Origin: DASRQK01 sp964436635
GTDB taxonomy: Bacteria > Bacteroidota > Bacteroidia > Sphingobacteriales > Sphingobacteriaceae
Assembly: GCA_964436635.1 (NCBI GenBank)
Contig: CAYTDM010000004.1
Span: forward strand, 41,960 to 105,959
DNA: 64,000 bases
Reading direction: 5' to 3'
Shown: one piece after another, positions 35,894 to 44,786 of the stretch
Layout of the letters: every line of letters begins with the position of its first letter
Numbering within the stretch: position 1 is the stretch's first letter
Program-made: the position numbers and the translations under genes
Notes under the pieces: model-generated
Database searches by the model: none
The model's input: only the letters and a program-made list of their open reading frames with translations
What the model was told of the DNA's origin: nothing

Positions 35894-37201
35894 ATGATTA
35901 TTTTAAACAGTTTCTTATTATTAATCATAGACTTTTATATCTACAAAGGTCTCCGTTCTACGTCTTTAAAATTTGCGAACGCGCGGTATTTTCCATACGC
36001 ATGGTGGTCCTTTAGCGCACTGATTATCTTGGCGGTCATGGTCAGTATCTATGTGCAAATTCCACTGATCGTGCGAGCGATAATTTTAGTAATGTTTTTC
36101 ACCACATTCGTAGTTAAATCTCTTTACCTACTCGTGCTGTTTGTCGATGATATTCGCAGAGGGGGAATTTGGTTAAATCGTCTCCTATTTCCACCGCGTA
36201 AGAAACGCTTAAAACAATTAAAAAAGTTTAGAAAAGACCGCCATTTATCTGCGTTAAAAACAGTCCCTGAACCTTTGCCGGAAATGCCGGTAGGTGGCAT
36301 CACGCGCTCGGAATTTTTGGCGAAAGCGGGCATTATATTAGCTGCCACCCCCTTAGTGCCTATTTCTTGGGGCGTCTTATCAGGTGCTTACGACTACCGA
36401 GTTCGCCATCAAAAGTTATATTTACCTCACTTACCTGCCTCTTTTCATGGTCTGAAAATCGGGCAAATTTCTGATGTGCACTCCGGAAGCTTTTACAATA
36501 AAAAAGCTGTGAATGGAGGGGTGGAACTGTTGTTAAATGAGCGGCCCGATGTCATTTTCTTTACCGGCGACTTAGTGAATAATTTGGCAAATGAGATGAG
36601 AGAGTACCAAGATATCTTTTCCAAAATTCAAGCGCCTTTAGGCGTGTATTCTGTATTAGGTAATCATGATTATGGGGATTATCACTATGGAAGGGAGGAT
36701 TCTCCGGCTAAAGCCAAAAACTTATTAGACCTGATTCAGACGCACAAAGTCATGGGCTGGGACTTGCTCATGAACGAACATCGGACCATCCGGATGAATC
36801 AGGACGAAATTGCCATCGTCGGTGTGGAGAATTGGGGAACCGGTCGCTTTCCTAAGCACGGTAAATTGGATGAGGCCTTAAAGGGGACGGAAGACATACC
36901 AGTTAAATTACTTTTATCTCATGACCCTTCTCATTGGCGCGCGCAAGTACTGCCTGGGTCCAATGTGGATGTGATGTTTGCAGGCCATACCCATGGCATG
37001 CAGTTTGGCGTTCGATCGGAACATTTCCAATGGAGCCCAGCTAAATTTATTTATCAAGAATGGGCCGGAATATATAAGGAAGGTGCACAACAATTATATG
37101 TGAATACGGGTTTTGGATTTTTAGGTTTTCCTGGACGTGTAGGCATTGTACCTGAAATCACTTTATTCGAACTGATTCGCGGCGAGCTACCACTAACTTG
37201 A
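35894..37201 (+). CDS. Membrane-bound metallophosphoesterase
   Basis: Calcineurin-like phosphoesterase of 435 residues. Three N-terminal hydrophobic segments and a basic loop are followed by another segment (AKAGIILAATPLVPI) and the catalytic domain with QISDVHSG, FTGDLVNN, LGNHDYGDYHYG, LLSHDP and FAGHTHGMQFG, which carry the two-metal site. The fold is that of the YkuE/YaeI type, some of which cleave UDP-diacylglucosamine or other lipids; the substrate is unknown. Spacing of 2 bp links it to hemH. Confidence 0.9.
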   Translation: MIILNSFLLLIIDFYIYKGLRSTSLKFANARYFPYAWWSFSALIILAVMVSIYVQIPLIVRAIILVMFFTTFVVKSLYLLVLFVDDIRRGGIWLNRLLFPPRKKRLKQLKKFRKDRHLSALKTVPEPLPEMPVGGITRSEFLAKAGIILAATPLVPISWGVLSGAYDYRVRHQKLYLPHLPASFHGLKIGQISDVHSGSFYNKKAVNGGVELLLNERPDVIFFTGDLVNNLANEMREYQDIFSKIQAPLGVYSVLGNHDYGDYHYGREDSPAKAKNLLDLIQTHKVMGWDLLMNEHRTIRMNQDEIAIVGVENWGTGRFPKHGKLDEALKGTEDIPVKLLLSHDPSHWRAQVLPGSNVDVMFAGHTHGMQFGVRSEHFQWSPAKFIYQEWAGIYKEGAQQLYVNTGFGFLGFPGRVGIVPEITLFELIRGELPLT

Positions 37202-37260
37202 ATTTGATTTTTTTTGTAACGTACTGCCGGTTTTTTTGTCTAACCATAAAATAGTCGAAC

Positions 37261-38508
37261 ATGTCGGTAAAAATGTCTCCTCGTGAAAACGTCAAGTTAG
37301 CACTGCAAGCGATTCGCAGTAATAAACTTCGTACGTTTTTAACTGCCCTGATTATTGCGATCGGTATCACTGCACTTGTAGGGATATTGACTTCTATAGA
37401 TGCCATTAAAAACTCTGTAACGGATTCCTTTTCTGCTATGGGTTCGAATTCATTTAATATTCGAAACCGCGGAATTAATATACAAATCGGGGGCAGTGGA
37501 ACCCGACCAAAAACCTATGCCAAAATCACCTATCACCAAGCAAAGGAATTTAAAGAAAGGTACGATTTTCCAAGCGTTGTCTCCATTTCTGCAAACGCTT
37601 CATCAGGAGCTGTTGCAAAATATAAAAGCGAACAGACGAACCCGAACATTAACGTGTTAGGTTCAGACGAGAATTATTTAGAAACGGCAGGCTATAAACT
37701 TTCTTCCGGAAGGAATTTTTCTCCCCGAGAAATTGAATTTGGTAGTAATGTGGTCGTGATTGGTAATGAACTCGTGAATCGCTTATTTAAAAACGGCGAA
37801 GATCCGCTAAATAAATTTATTACCATTGGGAGTAACCGTTATCAAATCATAGGTGTATTGGAAAGCAAGGGATCAAGCGCAGGATTTGGAGGCGATCGTG
37901 CCTGTATTATCCCGCTTGTGAAAGCGCGCTCCATTATGACTTTTGGGCAACCGTCTTATACCATCACCGTCAAAAACACAGATCCATCTCGCGTACAAAA
38001 CGCCATCGGAGAAGCGACCGCCATATTTAGAAATATTCGTGGACTCAGAACCACTCAAGAAACGAACTTCGAAATTACAAAGAGCGATGCCGTCGCCCAA
38101 GTATTATTAGAAAGCTTAACCTATGTCACCTTGGGCGCTGTGGTGATCGCCATCATTACCCTTTTAGGCGCCTCCATCGGACTAATGAACATCATGTTAG
38201 TGTCGGTAACAGAGAGAACCCGCGAGATTGGGATTCGAAAAGCCATCGGCGCTACACCTTCCGTAATTCGTCGCCAATTCTTAACGGAAGCCGTCGTAAT
38301 TTGTTTGATGGGTGGACTTGCCGGCGTATTTATGGGTATCTTGATAGGGAATGGATTAGCCATCGTTTTAGGGGCAAGTTTTATTATTCCATGGAATTGG
38401 ATTATCTTAGGCCTGTTAGTTTGTGTAGGCGTAGGCATGCTATCCGGATACTATCCAGCATCGAAAGCATCAAAATTAGATCCAGTAGAAGCCCTGCGTT
38501 ACGAATAA
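37261..38508 (+). CDS. ABC transporter permease (MacB/FtsX family)
   Basis: Permease of 415 residues: an N-terminal transmembrane segment (TFLTALIIAIGITALVGIL), a large periplasmic MacB-PCD domain, then three C-terminal segments of the FtsX domain with the typical SVTERTREIGIRKAIGAT coupling motif. It would need a separate ATPase of the MacB/LolD type, which is not adjacent. The substrate is unknown; relatives export lipoproteins, peptides or siderophores. Confidence 0.92.
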   Translation: MSVKMSPRENVKLALQAIRSNKLRTFLTALIIAIGITALVGILTSIDAIKNSVTDSFSAMGSNSFNIRNRGINIQIGGSGTRPKTYAKITYHQAKEFKERYDFPSVVSISANASSGAVAKYKSEQTNPNINVLGSDENYLETAGYKLSSGRNFSPREIEFGSNVVVIGNELVNRLFKNGEDPLNKFITIGSNRYQIIGVLESKGSSAGFGGDRACIIPLVKARSIMTFGQPSYTITVKNTDPSRVQNAIGEATAIFRNIRGLRTTQETNFEITKSDAVAQVLLESLTYVTLGAVVIAIITLLGASIGLMNIMLVSVTERTREIGIRKAIGATPSVIRRQFLTEAVVICLMGGLAGVFMGILIGNGLAIVLGASFIIPWNWIILGLLVCVGVGMLSGYYPASKASKLDPVEALRYE

Positions 38509-38541
38509 TCAAACGCTTAATTTTCATACATTTAATTTGCT

Positions 38542-39000
38542 ATGCGAGCAGTCATTCAGCGCGTTTCTGAAGCATTTTGTACGGTGGACGGCGTGATTAC
38601 AGGGGCCATTCAGCAAGGTTTACTTGTGTTGATAGGGATAGAAGAGGAAGATGAACGTGCGGATCTCGATTGGCTCGCGCAAAAAATCGTGCAGCTCCGA
38701 ATCTTTTCTGATGAGGCAGGTCGCATGAATCTAAGTGTGCAAGATGTGGGAGGAAGCATCCTGTTGATATCACAATTCACCTTGTTTGCGCAGACCAAAA
38801 AAGGCAATAGACCCTCTTTTATTCGTGCAGCAAAACCGGAAATAGCGATTCCTATGTATGAAGCAGCGAAAGCGACCTTTTCTCAATTTCTTGGGAAGGA
38901 AGTAGCCGCTGGAGTTTTTGGCGCCGACATGAAAATACATTTATTGAACGACGGCCCGGTTACCATCATAATGGATACAAAGGATAAAGATCGACATTAG
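38542..39000 (+). CDS. dtd: D-aminoacyl-tRNA deacylase
   Basis: Removes D-amino acids (and glycine from mischarged tRNA-Ala) from tRNA. The 152-residue protein starts MRAVIQRVSEA and shows both active-site motifs: SQFTL and the Gly-cisPro-containing NDGPVTI. It follows the ABC permease after 33 bp and precedes a MazG-like gene. Confidence 0.95.
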   Translation: MRAVIQRVSEAFCTVDGVITGAIQQGLLVLIGIEEEDERADLDWLAQKIVQLRIFSDEAGRMNLSVQDVGGSILLISQFTLFAQTKKGNRPSFIRAAKPEIAIPMYEAAKATFSQFLGKEVAAGVFGADMKIHLLNDGPVTIIMDTKDKDRH

Positions 39001-39089
39001 ACAAGGATCAGTTCTAAATCAGGATCACTGCAAGATGGAAGCAGCAATCATTGTGAACGCTAATCGTAATAACTTTAAGCACCAAAATT

Positions 39090-39419
39090 ATGACCATCGA
39101 AGAAGCACAAAAATTAGTGGATGAATGGATTCAAGAAAAGGGCGTTCGTTATTTTAATGAATTAACGAATTTAGCTGTTTTGATGGAGGAAGTCGGAGAA
39201 TTCGCTCGAATCATGGCCCGCACTTACGGCGAACAATCCTTTAAATCTACGGAAAAAGAGCAGGACTTAGCGGATGAAATGGCGGATATACTTTTTGTTT
39301 TAATTTGTTTGGCGAATCAGACGGGGGTGAATTTGAACGAGGCTTTGCTACGCAACATAGAAAAAAAATCAAAGCGCGATGCCACTCGTCATTTAAATAA
39401 TCCCAAACTGAAATCCTAA
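39090..39419 (+). CDS. MazG-like nucleotide pyrophosphohydrolase
   Basis: Small all-alpha NTP pyrophosphohydrolase of 109 residues. The metal-binding EExxE helix is seen in LMEEVGEFARIM and the ExxD motif in LADEMADILFVL. Such proteins hydrolyse non-canonical or excess nucleotides; substrate not inferable. A dtd - mazG-like order fits housecleaning functions. Confidence 0.88.
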   Translation: MTIEEAQKLVDEWIQEKGVRYFNELTNLAVLMEEVGEFARIMARTYGEQSFKSTEKEQDLADEMADILFVLICLANQTGVNLNEALLRNIEKKSKRDATRHLNNPKLKS

Positions 39420-39518
39420 ATCGATTTTAGTCCCTGAAGCCCACTCGACAAAGCTTAGATTTCATACTGTTGTTGAGTAGTACCTTTGATTTCGATTAAT
39501 CAGGCTGTTTATCCTTAC

Positions 39519-39864
39519 TCACTTTTTTGGCGCGTTCTCCACGAGGTGATTTCCTTGACTGATCATCGGACTCACCAGAGATATGCCAGCTTCAAAGAAT
39601 TCATCTTGTATGTGCTCATGCAAGCCGTTAATAATGCCCGCTTGTTTATTTGCTAATTTCGTGTACACGTTTCAAGGCAGCTTGTTTGACGGAATCGACT
39701 TTGCGCAGCGAATCTGCCTTCAAAATCGCTTGAGTACGAAGTTTTTGCTCGACCTCCAGGTGCAATGAATCCACGACCAAGGAATCCATGGCCAATGCAT
39801 CCCCCTTCATTGAAAACGCGAACATCGAACAGCAAAGTAAGAACAAAGTGCATAACCCTCTCAT
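39519..39864 (-). pseudogene. Remnant of an MscS-type mechanosensitive channel gene with internal deletion
   Basis: The two ends of one gene appear to be left. The 5' part (39864 down to about 39672) encodes a signal-like MRGLCTLFLLCCSMFAF and a charged coiled-coil rich in DSL/KADSLRK, ending at TAA 39646. The 3' part is in another frame (39671 to TGA 39519). It encodes NVYTKLANKQ, a middle GIINGLHEHIQDEFFEAGI, then SLVSPMISQGNH. That pattern matches the C-terminal cytoplasmic domain of Bacteroidota MscS channels (ELNxYT...LHxNIQDxFNEAGIEIMSP). The membrane segments between are missing. The 5' ORF (72 residues) could still be made as a small secreted peptide. Confidence 0.6.
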
Positions 39865-39980
39865 ATTGCTTGGATTTATTAGATTTATCATTAACTTCAA
39901 GCCCTATTATGAACCTATTTGCACAATTCTACTAATAATTGTATGATTTACAAATAAATTGCGTGTATAAACGAAAGATT

Positions 39981-41000
39981 ATGAAAAGAAATCCTTTAAA
40001 CTTGATGGCTGGTATGATGGTTTTATTAACAGTTCTTGGGTGCCAAACACCGAATTCACCAACAGAAGAGACCGCACAGGAATCGTATGTGATGGTGATT
40101 CATGGTGGTGCTGGAACCATTTTGAAAGAACAAATGACTCCTGAAAAGGAAGAAGCATATAAAAGTGCGCTGGAAGAAGCCTTGCGTACAGGATATGAAA
40201 TCATCCAACAGGGCGGGACGAGCCTGGATGCGGTGGAAAAAACCATTCATGTTTTAGAAAATACTCCACTTTTTAATGCTGCTCGTGGGGCCGTTTTTAC
40301 CCATGAAGGAAAAAATGAATTGGACGCATCGATTATGGATGGAAGTACTGGACAAGCCGGAGCCATCGCTGGTGTGACGACGATTAAGAACCCGATTAGT
40401 GCAGCCAGAGCAGTGATGGAGCACTCGGATCATGTGATGCTGATTGGGACTGGTGCCGAAGCATTTGCAAAAACCCGAGGATTGGAATTTGTGGACCCGA
40501 GCTATTTTCACACAGAAGAAAGATGGAATGCATTGCAACGAGCGATTCAACGCGAGGAAGCGGAAAAGAAAGCATCCAACCCAGATGAGAAATTTGGTAC
40601 AGTTGGTTGTGTGGCACTGGATCAGCAAGGAAATATTGCAGCAGGAACTTCGACGGGCGGTATGACCAATAAGCGTTATAACCGTGTAGGGGATGCGCCT
40701 ATCATCGGGGCAGGTACGTTTGCGAATCAAGAAGTCGGGGTGTCTTGTACGGGCTGGGGAGAATTTTACATTCGAAACGTAGTGGCTTATGATATTGCTG
40801 CGCAAATGCAATATCAGCAAATTCCCTTAGCACAGGCTGCCCAAGCAAGCATGGATAAAGTGGCAGCAGCAGGTGGGGATGGCGGAATCATCGCCTTAGA
40901 TAAAAACGGAAATGTGGCCATGCCGTTTAATACCGCGGGGATGTATAGAGGAACGGTCACCAAAGATGGTAAGATTGAAGTGGCGATTTATAGAGATTAA
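39981..41000 (+). CDS. iaaA: Isoaspartyl peptidase/L-asparaginase lipoprotein (Ntn hydrolase)
   Basis: Plant-type asparaginase that cleaves isoaspartyl dipeptides and asparagine. After autocleavage the nucleophile is the Thr in EKFGTVGCVALD; GGAGT near the N-terminus and TSTGGMTNK complete the site. The 339-residue precursor starts MKRNPLNLMAGMMVLLTVLGC, giving a lipoprotein signal, so it acts outside the cytoplasm, unlike E. coli IaaA. A longer frame to 39939 adds 14 non-signal residues and is not preferred. It converges on groEL with a shared terminator. Confidence 0.92.
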   Translation: MKRNPLNLMAGMMVLLTVLGCQTPNSPTEETAQESYVMVIHGGAGTILKEQMTPEKEEAYKSALEEALRTGYEIIQQGGTSLDAVEKTIHVLENTPLFNAARGAVFTHEGKNELDASIMDGSTGQAGAIAGVTTIKNPISAARAVMEHSDHVMLIGTGAEAFAKTRGLEFVDPSYFHTEERWNALQRAIQREEAEKKASNPDEKFGTVGCVALDQQGNIAAGTSTGGMTNKRYNRVGDAPIIGAGTFANQEVGVSCTGWGEFYIRNVVAYDIAAQMQYQQIPLAQAAQASMDKVAAAGGDGGIIALDKNGNVAMPFNTAGMYRGTVTKDGKIEVAIYRD

Positions 41001-41069
41001 TCTACTTTTAATGTTTTTCTGTACGAACACGAATATACAGAACTTCATTAAAAATAAAAGAGGTATATA

Positions 41070-41105
41070 AAAGAGAGAGGCGGTTTTATGACCGCCTCTC
41101 TCTTT
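41070..41105. terminator. Bidirectional terminator between iaaA and groEL
   Basis: A 15-bp stem (AAAGAGAGAGGCGGT pairing with its complement at 41091-41105) with a 6-nt loop, then Ts. The stem's own A and T ends allow it to work on both strands. Confidence 0.88.
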
Positions 41106-41156
41106 TTAACCAGTAAAATTGCTTTTTGTTTTATATCCTGGTTGGATAGGGGATGA

Positions 41157-42794
41157 TTACATCATGCCGCCCATTCCTCCGCCCATTGGAGGCATGCCTG
41201 CAGCAGGTTTGTCCTCTTCTGGTTCATCTGCTAATACAGCTTCTGTGGTTAACAACATAGACGCTACAGACGCTGCATTTTCTAATGCTACACGAGAAAC
41301 TTTAGTTGGGTCGATAACACCTGCACCGATTAAGTTTTCGTATACATCTTTGCGTGCGTTGTATCCGAAGTCATCTTTACCTTCTTTTACTTTTTGCACC
41401 ACGATCGCTCCTTCAATACCTGCGTTGTTACAGATTTGACGAAGAGGTTCTTCGATCGCACGACGGATGATTTCGATACCGATTTTTTCATCTTCGTTTT
41501 CTCCTTTAACATCTGCTAATGAAGCCGAAGCACGGATGAAGGCTACACCACCACCTGCTACGATACCTTCTTCTACCGCTGCACGAGTCGCGTGTAATGC
41601 ATCGTCTACACGATCTTTTTTCTCTTTCATCTCTACTTCAGTGGTCGCACCTACGTACAATACCGCTACACCACCAGAAAGTTTAGCTAAACGCTCTTGT
41701 AGTTTTTCACGGTCGTATTCAGAGGTAGTCGTCTCGATTTGAGACTTGATTTGGCCCACACGAGCTTGGATATCTTCTGAGTTTCCACTTCCATTAATGA
41801 TGGTTGTGTTATCTTTATCTACCACTACTTTTTCAGCTTGACCTAAGTAAGATAAGTCTGCATTTTCAAGTTTGTAGCCTCTTTCTTCAGAAATTACTGT
41901 ACCGCCAGTTAAGATCGCAATGTCTTCTAACATCGCTTTGCGGCGATCGCCAAATCCTGGTGCTTTTACTGCAGCTACTTTTAATGAGCCACGGATTTTG
42001 TTTACCACTAAGGTTGCTAATGCTTCACCATCTAAATCTTCAGCGATGATTAATAATGGCTTGCCAGTTTGTACTTGTTTTTCTAAGATTGGCAACAATT
42101 CTTTCATGTTGCTGATCTTTTTGTCATAGATTAAAATGTAAGGGTTATCTAATTCCGCTTCCATTTTTTCTGAGTTGGTGACAAAGTATGGTGAAAGGTA
42201 ACCGCGGTCAAATTGCATACCTTCTACGGTTTTTACTTCCGTTTCGGTACCTTTTGCTTCTTCCACAGTGATCACACCGTCTTTACCTACTTTTGCCATG
42301 GCATCTGCAATTAATGAACCGATTACTTCGTCATTATTTGCAGAGATGGTAGCCACCTGCTTGATTTTATTAATGTCTTCGCCAACAGCTTGAGATTGTT
42401 TTTTCAAGTTTTCAACCACAATCGCAACGGCTTTATCAATACCACGTTTAATATCCATTGGGTTTGCGCCAGCCGCTACAGACTTAATGCCTGGAGTAAT
42501 GATGGCTTGTGCCAAAACGGTCGCTGTAGTCGTTCCATCACCTGCTTGATCTGCAGTTTTAGAAGCGACTTCTTTCACCATCTGAGCGCCCATGTTTTCA
42601 AGCGCATCTTTTAATTCGATTTCTTTCGCTACCGTTACCCCATCTTTCGTAATCGCTGGAGAACCAAATTTTTTCTCGATGATAACGTTACGACCTTTTG
42701 GTCCTAAAGTTACTTTAACTGCATTTGCTAATGTGTCTACGCCTTTTTTCAGCGCGTCACGAGCTTCAATGTTATACTTTACTTGTTTTGCCAT
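41157..42794 (-). CDS. groEL: 60 kDa chaperonin GroEL
   Basis: ATP-driven folding chamber subunit, 545 residues, full length. ATP-site GDGTTTATVLAQAI and the C-terminal glycine-methionine tail MPPMGGGMGGMM are present. It follows groES after 57 bp and ends the large minus-strand cluster that begins at miaB. Confidence 0.98.
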   Translation of the reverse strand: MAKQVKYNIEARDALKKGVDTLANAVKVTLGPKGRNVIIEKKFGSPAITKDGVTVAKEIELKDALENMGAQMVKEVASKTADQAGDGTTTATVLAQAIITPGIKSVAAGANPMDIKRGIDKAVAIVVENLKKQSQAVGEDINKIKQVATISANNDEVIGSLIADAMAKVGKDGVITVEEAKGTETEVKTVEGMQFDRGYLSPYFVTNSEKMEAELDNPYILIYDKKISNMKELLPILEKQVQTGKPLLIIAEDLDGEALATLVVNKIRGSLKVAAVKAPGFGDRRKAMLEDIAILTGGTVISEERGYKLENADLSYLGQAEKVVVDKDNTTIINGSGNSEDIQARVGQIKSQIETTTSEYDREKLQERLAKLSGGVAVLYVGATTEVEMKEKKDRVDDALHATRAAVEEGIVAGGGVAFIRASASLADVKGENEDEKIGIEIIRRAIEEPLRQICNNAGIEGAIVVQKVKEGKDDFGYNARKDVYENLIGAGVIDPTKVSRVALENAASVASMLLTTEAVLADEPEEDKPAAGMPPMGGGMGGMM

Positions 42795-42851
42795 TTCTTT
42801 ACGAACTAATAGTTTGAATTCTTAACTTGATATTTGCCGAGTGTTAATTTC

Positions 42852-43139
42852 TTAGATTACTGCGTAAATATCAGATTCTCTCATGATTAAATACTCTTTA
42901 CCTTCATATGAAATTTCTGTTCCAGCATATTTGCCATAGAACACTACATCCCCCACTTTTACACTTGGTTTTTTGCCTTCTCCATCTTCTTCGGATACTG
43001 AAACCACAGTGCCTTTAGAAGGTTTTTCTTTCGCCGTGTCTGGAATGTACAACCCTGAAGCTGTTTTTTCTTCTGCAGCTGCAGGCTCAACAATAACTCT
43101 ATTGTTTGTTCCTGCAATAGGTTTAATATTTAATGCCAT
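42852..43139 (-). CDS. groES: 10 kDa co-chaperonin GroES
   Basis: Lid of the GroEL chamber, 95 residues. The mobile loop region (AAEEKTASGLYIPDTAKEK) and the C-terminal GKEYLIMRESDIYAVI are characteristic. A probable promoter lies about 190 nt upstream, giving an unusually long leader for this window. Confidence 0.97.
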   Translation of the reverse strand: MALNIKPIAGTNNRVIVEPAAAEEKTASGLYIPDTAKEKPSKGTVVSVSEEDGEGKKPSVKVGDVVFYGKYAGTEISYEGKEYLIMRESDIYAVI

Positions 43140-43329
43140 AATCGATATAAGTTTTTAATGAATTTTATATAAACTGTTGATTTGCTTGGGAAAAAAGACC
43201 GCATCGTGTCGGAGTATTCCCGCGCGCATAAGATAATATCATCAACTGTGCCAATGGAGTAAGAATGCCCTTTTACTGCCAGGATTTCAATTTTTTGGCC
43301 TTTTTTTCATCATTTTTAGACTTGGGGGC

Positions 43330-43365
43330 CAAAATTAAATGTCAGGATGACAGTTTGCATTGTCA
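43330..43365 (-). promoter_or_regulatory. Promoter and inverted-repeat operator of groESL
   Basis: A minus-strand TAATTTTG box (43330-43337) is adjoined upstream by TGTCAGGATGACA (43340-43352) and TGACAGTTTGCATTGTCA (43348-43365), two overlapping TGACA/TGTCA inverted repeats. ATGACAGTTTG is shared with the miaB promoter. No CIRCE element (TTAGCACTC-type) is present in 43140-43429. Confidence 0.5.
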
Positions 43366-43368
43366 GCA

Positions 43369-43418
43369 GCAAAAAAAAACCCATCCTCCAAAGAGAATGG
43401 GTCTGTATTTTTTTTAAT
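43369..43418 (-). terminator. Terminator of the miaB-secG operon
   Basis: Read on the minus strand, ACCCATTCTC and GAGGATGGGT pair (one mismatch) and are followed by a run of Ts (nine As at 43369-43377 on the plus strand). It lies just after secG and before the groES promoter, so groESL is separable from the upstream genes. Confidence 0.75.
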
Positions 43419-43429
43419 TAAGGATCGAA

Positions 43430-43774
43430 TTATTGAGCCGAATCCGCTGGAGCTTCAGTCGCAGCAGGCGCTGACTCTACAGGCATGGTTGGCAAACTTC
43501 CAGCATTGTTTACTTCAATGTCTCCCGCTCTACCATTCACTCCAGTAGAAGTCGAAGCAGGCATCACATTAATCGCCAAAGAAAATACGATGATGGCAAT
43601 GATTAAGCCCCAAGTCATTTTTTCTAAAAAGTCGCCAGTTCTTTTAACACCCATGATGTTTGTACCACCTGCGAAACCAGACACTAATCCACCACCTTTT
43701 GGGTTTTGAATAAGAACGAAAAACGCCAATAATACGCTGGCTAAAATGATAAGGACGATAAATAAAGTTTGCAT
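43430..43774 (-). CDS. secG: Preprotein translocase subunit SecG
   Basis: Small SecYEG subunit of 114 residues with two transmembrane segments: LFIVLIILASVLLAFFVLIQ and MTWGLIIAIIVFSLAI. The inter-helix NPKGGGL motif is diagnostic. The C-terminal 35 residues are an Ala/Pro/Glu-rich tail. Confidence 0.95.
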   Translation of the reverse strand: MQTLFIVLIILASVLLAFFVLIQNPKGGGLVSGFAGGTNIMGVKRTGDFLEKMTWGLIIAIIVFSLAINVMPASTSTGVNGRAGDIEVNNAGSLPTMPVESAPAATEAPADSAQ

Positions 43775-43786
43775 TTCTTTGTTATA

Positions 43787-44770
43787 TTATATAAGTTTAT
43801 TTTTAATCTCGGCAATCCGGTCGGCAAAGTAACCACTTTTTTCGGGAATTTTCAAACTTAATTTTTCATAAACTTCCAATGCCTTAGGATATAAGCCTTG
43901 CTCTTCGTATATTTTTGCTAAGGTTTCGGTTACTAATGAACCATCATCGTTCGCACTTTTACGTGCTTTGTTTTCTAAATTCAGCTGATCCGGTTTAGGA
44001 GGAGAGATTTTTGGTTCTTCTTGAATGAACTTTTCAATGACTGGATTCGCTTGTTTTGGCACACTAAAGGCGAGGTCTTGGCCAATGATCGGTTGACTCA
44101 TCTTTTTTTCTGGCTCTTGCAAATGGAAAATGTTTTCCCGGATTTGCTGATCCAGCAAGGTTCGTTCTTGTTGTTCTTTCCAAGCGTCTTGATTTAAAAA
44201 ACTTTCGGAAGGAGCGGCACCTTGTCTTTTAACATGGGCGTGTTCTGAATGTGCATACGGCTGATACGTATCGGCATAATCCATCCGGGTTTTATTCAGC
44301 CACCATAAAAATGAATAAGGAAGATGTTCATCATGATAAACACTTACTTTTTTGTCGGCAGCCTCTTGTTTTGAATCATTGCCAGCGCCAGTTTCACGGT
44401 CGGTTCCACTGCCACGGTCGGTTCCACTGCCACGGTCGGTTCCACTGCCACGGTCGGTTCCAGTTTCAATGCCAGTGCCACGGTCGGTTCCAGTTTCAGT
44501 TCCAACACTTAGATCAGGTGTCTGAATCTGGGCGCCTGTTTGTGTTTCAGTAGGAATCTTAGATGCCGTAAATGCAGTAGATGATGTTGTTAAGTGGCCC
44601 TGGTTCCACAAAATGTGTCCATGAATTCCAGCTTCATAGGCTGCGCCCCCTTTCATTTGGCGCAATGCATGTAAATAAGGATATTTTTCGATTAATTGAT
44701 CGAAAGTCTTTTCATCCATCTTTTTTGAATGCATCACGAACTCTTGAAATGCTTGGGTCAAATTATTCAT
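43787..44770 (-). CDS. TPR-containing protein with repeat-encoded linker (unknown function)
   Basis: Protein of 327 residues from ATG 44770; a GTG/ATG-type start at 44800 would run into lptE and is rejected. The N-terminus has a helical region (FDQLIEKYPYLHALRQMKGG), the middle contains a T/D/R/G/S-rich linker made by an 18-bp tandem repeat, and the C-terminus has a TPR unit (LAKIYEEQGLYPKALEVYEKL). I recognise it only by position: a TPR protein between lptE and secG is common in Bacteroidota. Confidence 0.75.
   Translation of the reverse strand: MNNLTQAFQEFVMHSKKMDEKTFDQLIEKYPYLHALRQMKGGAAYEAGIHGHILWNQGHLTTSSTAFTASKIPTETQTGAQIQTPDLSVGTETGTDRGTGIETGTDRGSGTDRGSGTDRGSGTDRETGAGNDSKQEAADKKVSVYHDEHLPYSFLWWLNKTRMDYADTYQPYAHSEHAHVKRQGAAPSESFLNQDAWKEQQERTLLDQQIRENIFHLQEPEKKMSQPIIGQDLAFSVPKQANPVIEKFIQEEPKISPPKPDQLNLENKARKSANDDGSLVTETLAKIYEEQGLYPKALEVYEKLSLKIPEKSGYFADRIAEIKNKLI
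44380..44505. repeat. 18-bp minisatellite inside the TPR gene
   Basis: Three exact copies of CGGTTCCACTGCCACGGT (44401-44454) followed by longer variant copies. Read on the coding strand it encodes alternating TDRGSG and TGTDRG units and keeps the frame, so copy number can change without breaking the gene. Confidence 0.9.
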
Positions 44771-44786
44771 CGTCCTTTCCTTTTGC

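Noticed and set aside
40254..40820. 188-residue minus-strand open frame inside iaaA
   Set aside because: A shadow of the iaaA coding sequence: many cysteines and histidines, no recognisable motif, and a complete known gene on the other strand.
41119..42825. Several plus-strand open frames across groEL
   Set aside because: Antisense shadows of a highly conserved gene with biased codons; low-complexity Ser/Thr-rich products.
43238..43255. TTGGCAC-type sequence on the minus strand upstream of groES as a sigma-54 promoter
   Set aside because: The GG is present, but the dinucleotide at the -12 position is GA instead of GC, and the following bases do not fit TTGC.
44398..44515. Regular repeats that might be a CRISPR array
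   Set aside because: Units are contiguous 18-mers without spacers and lie inside a coding frame.
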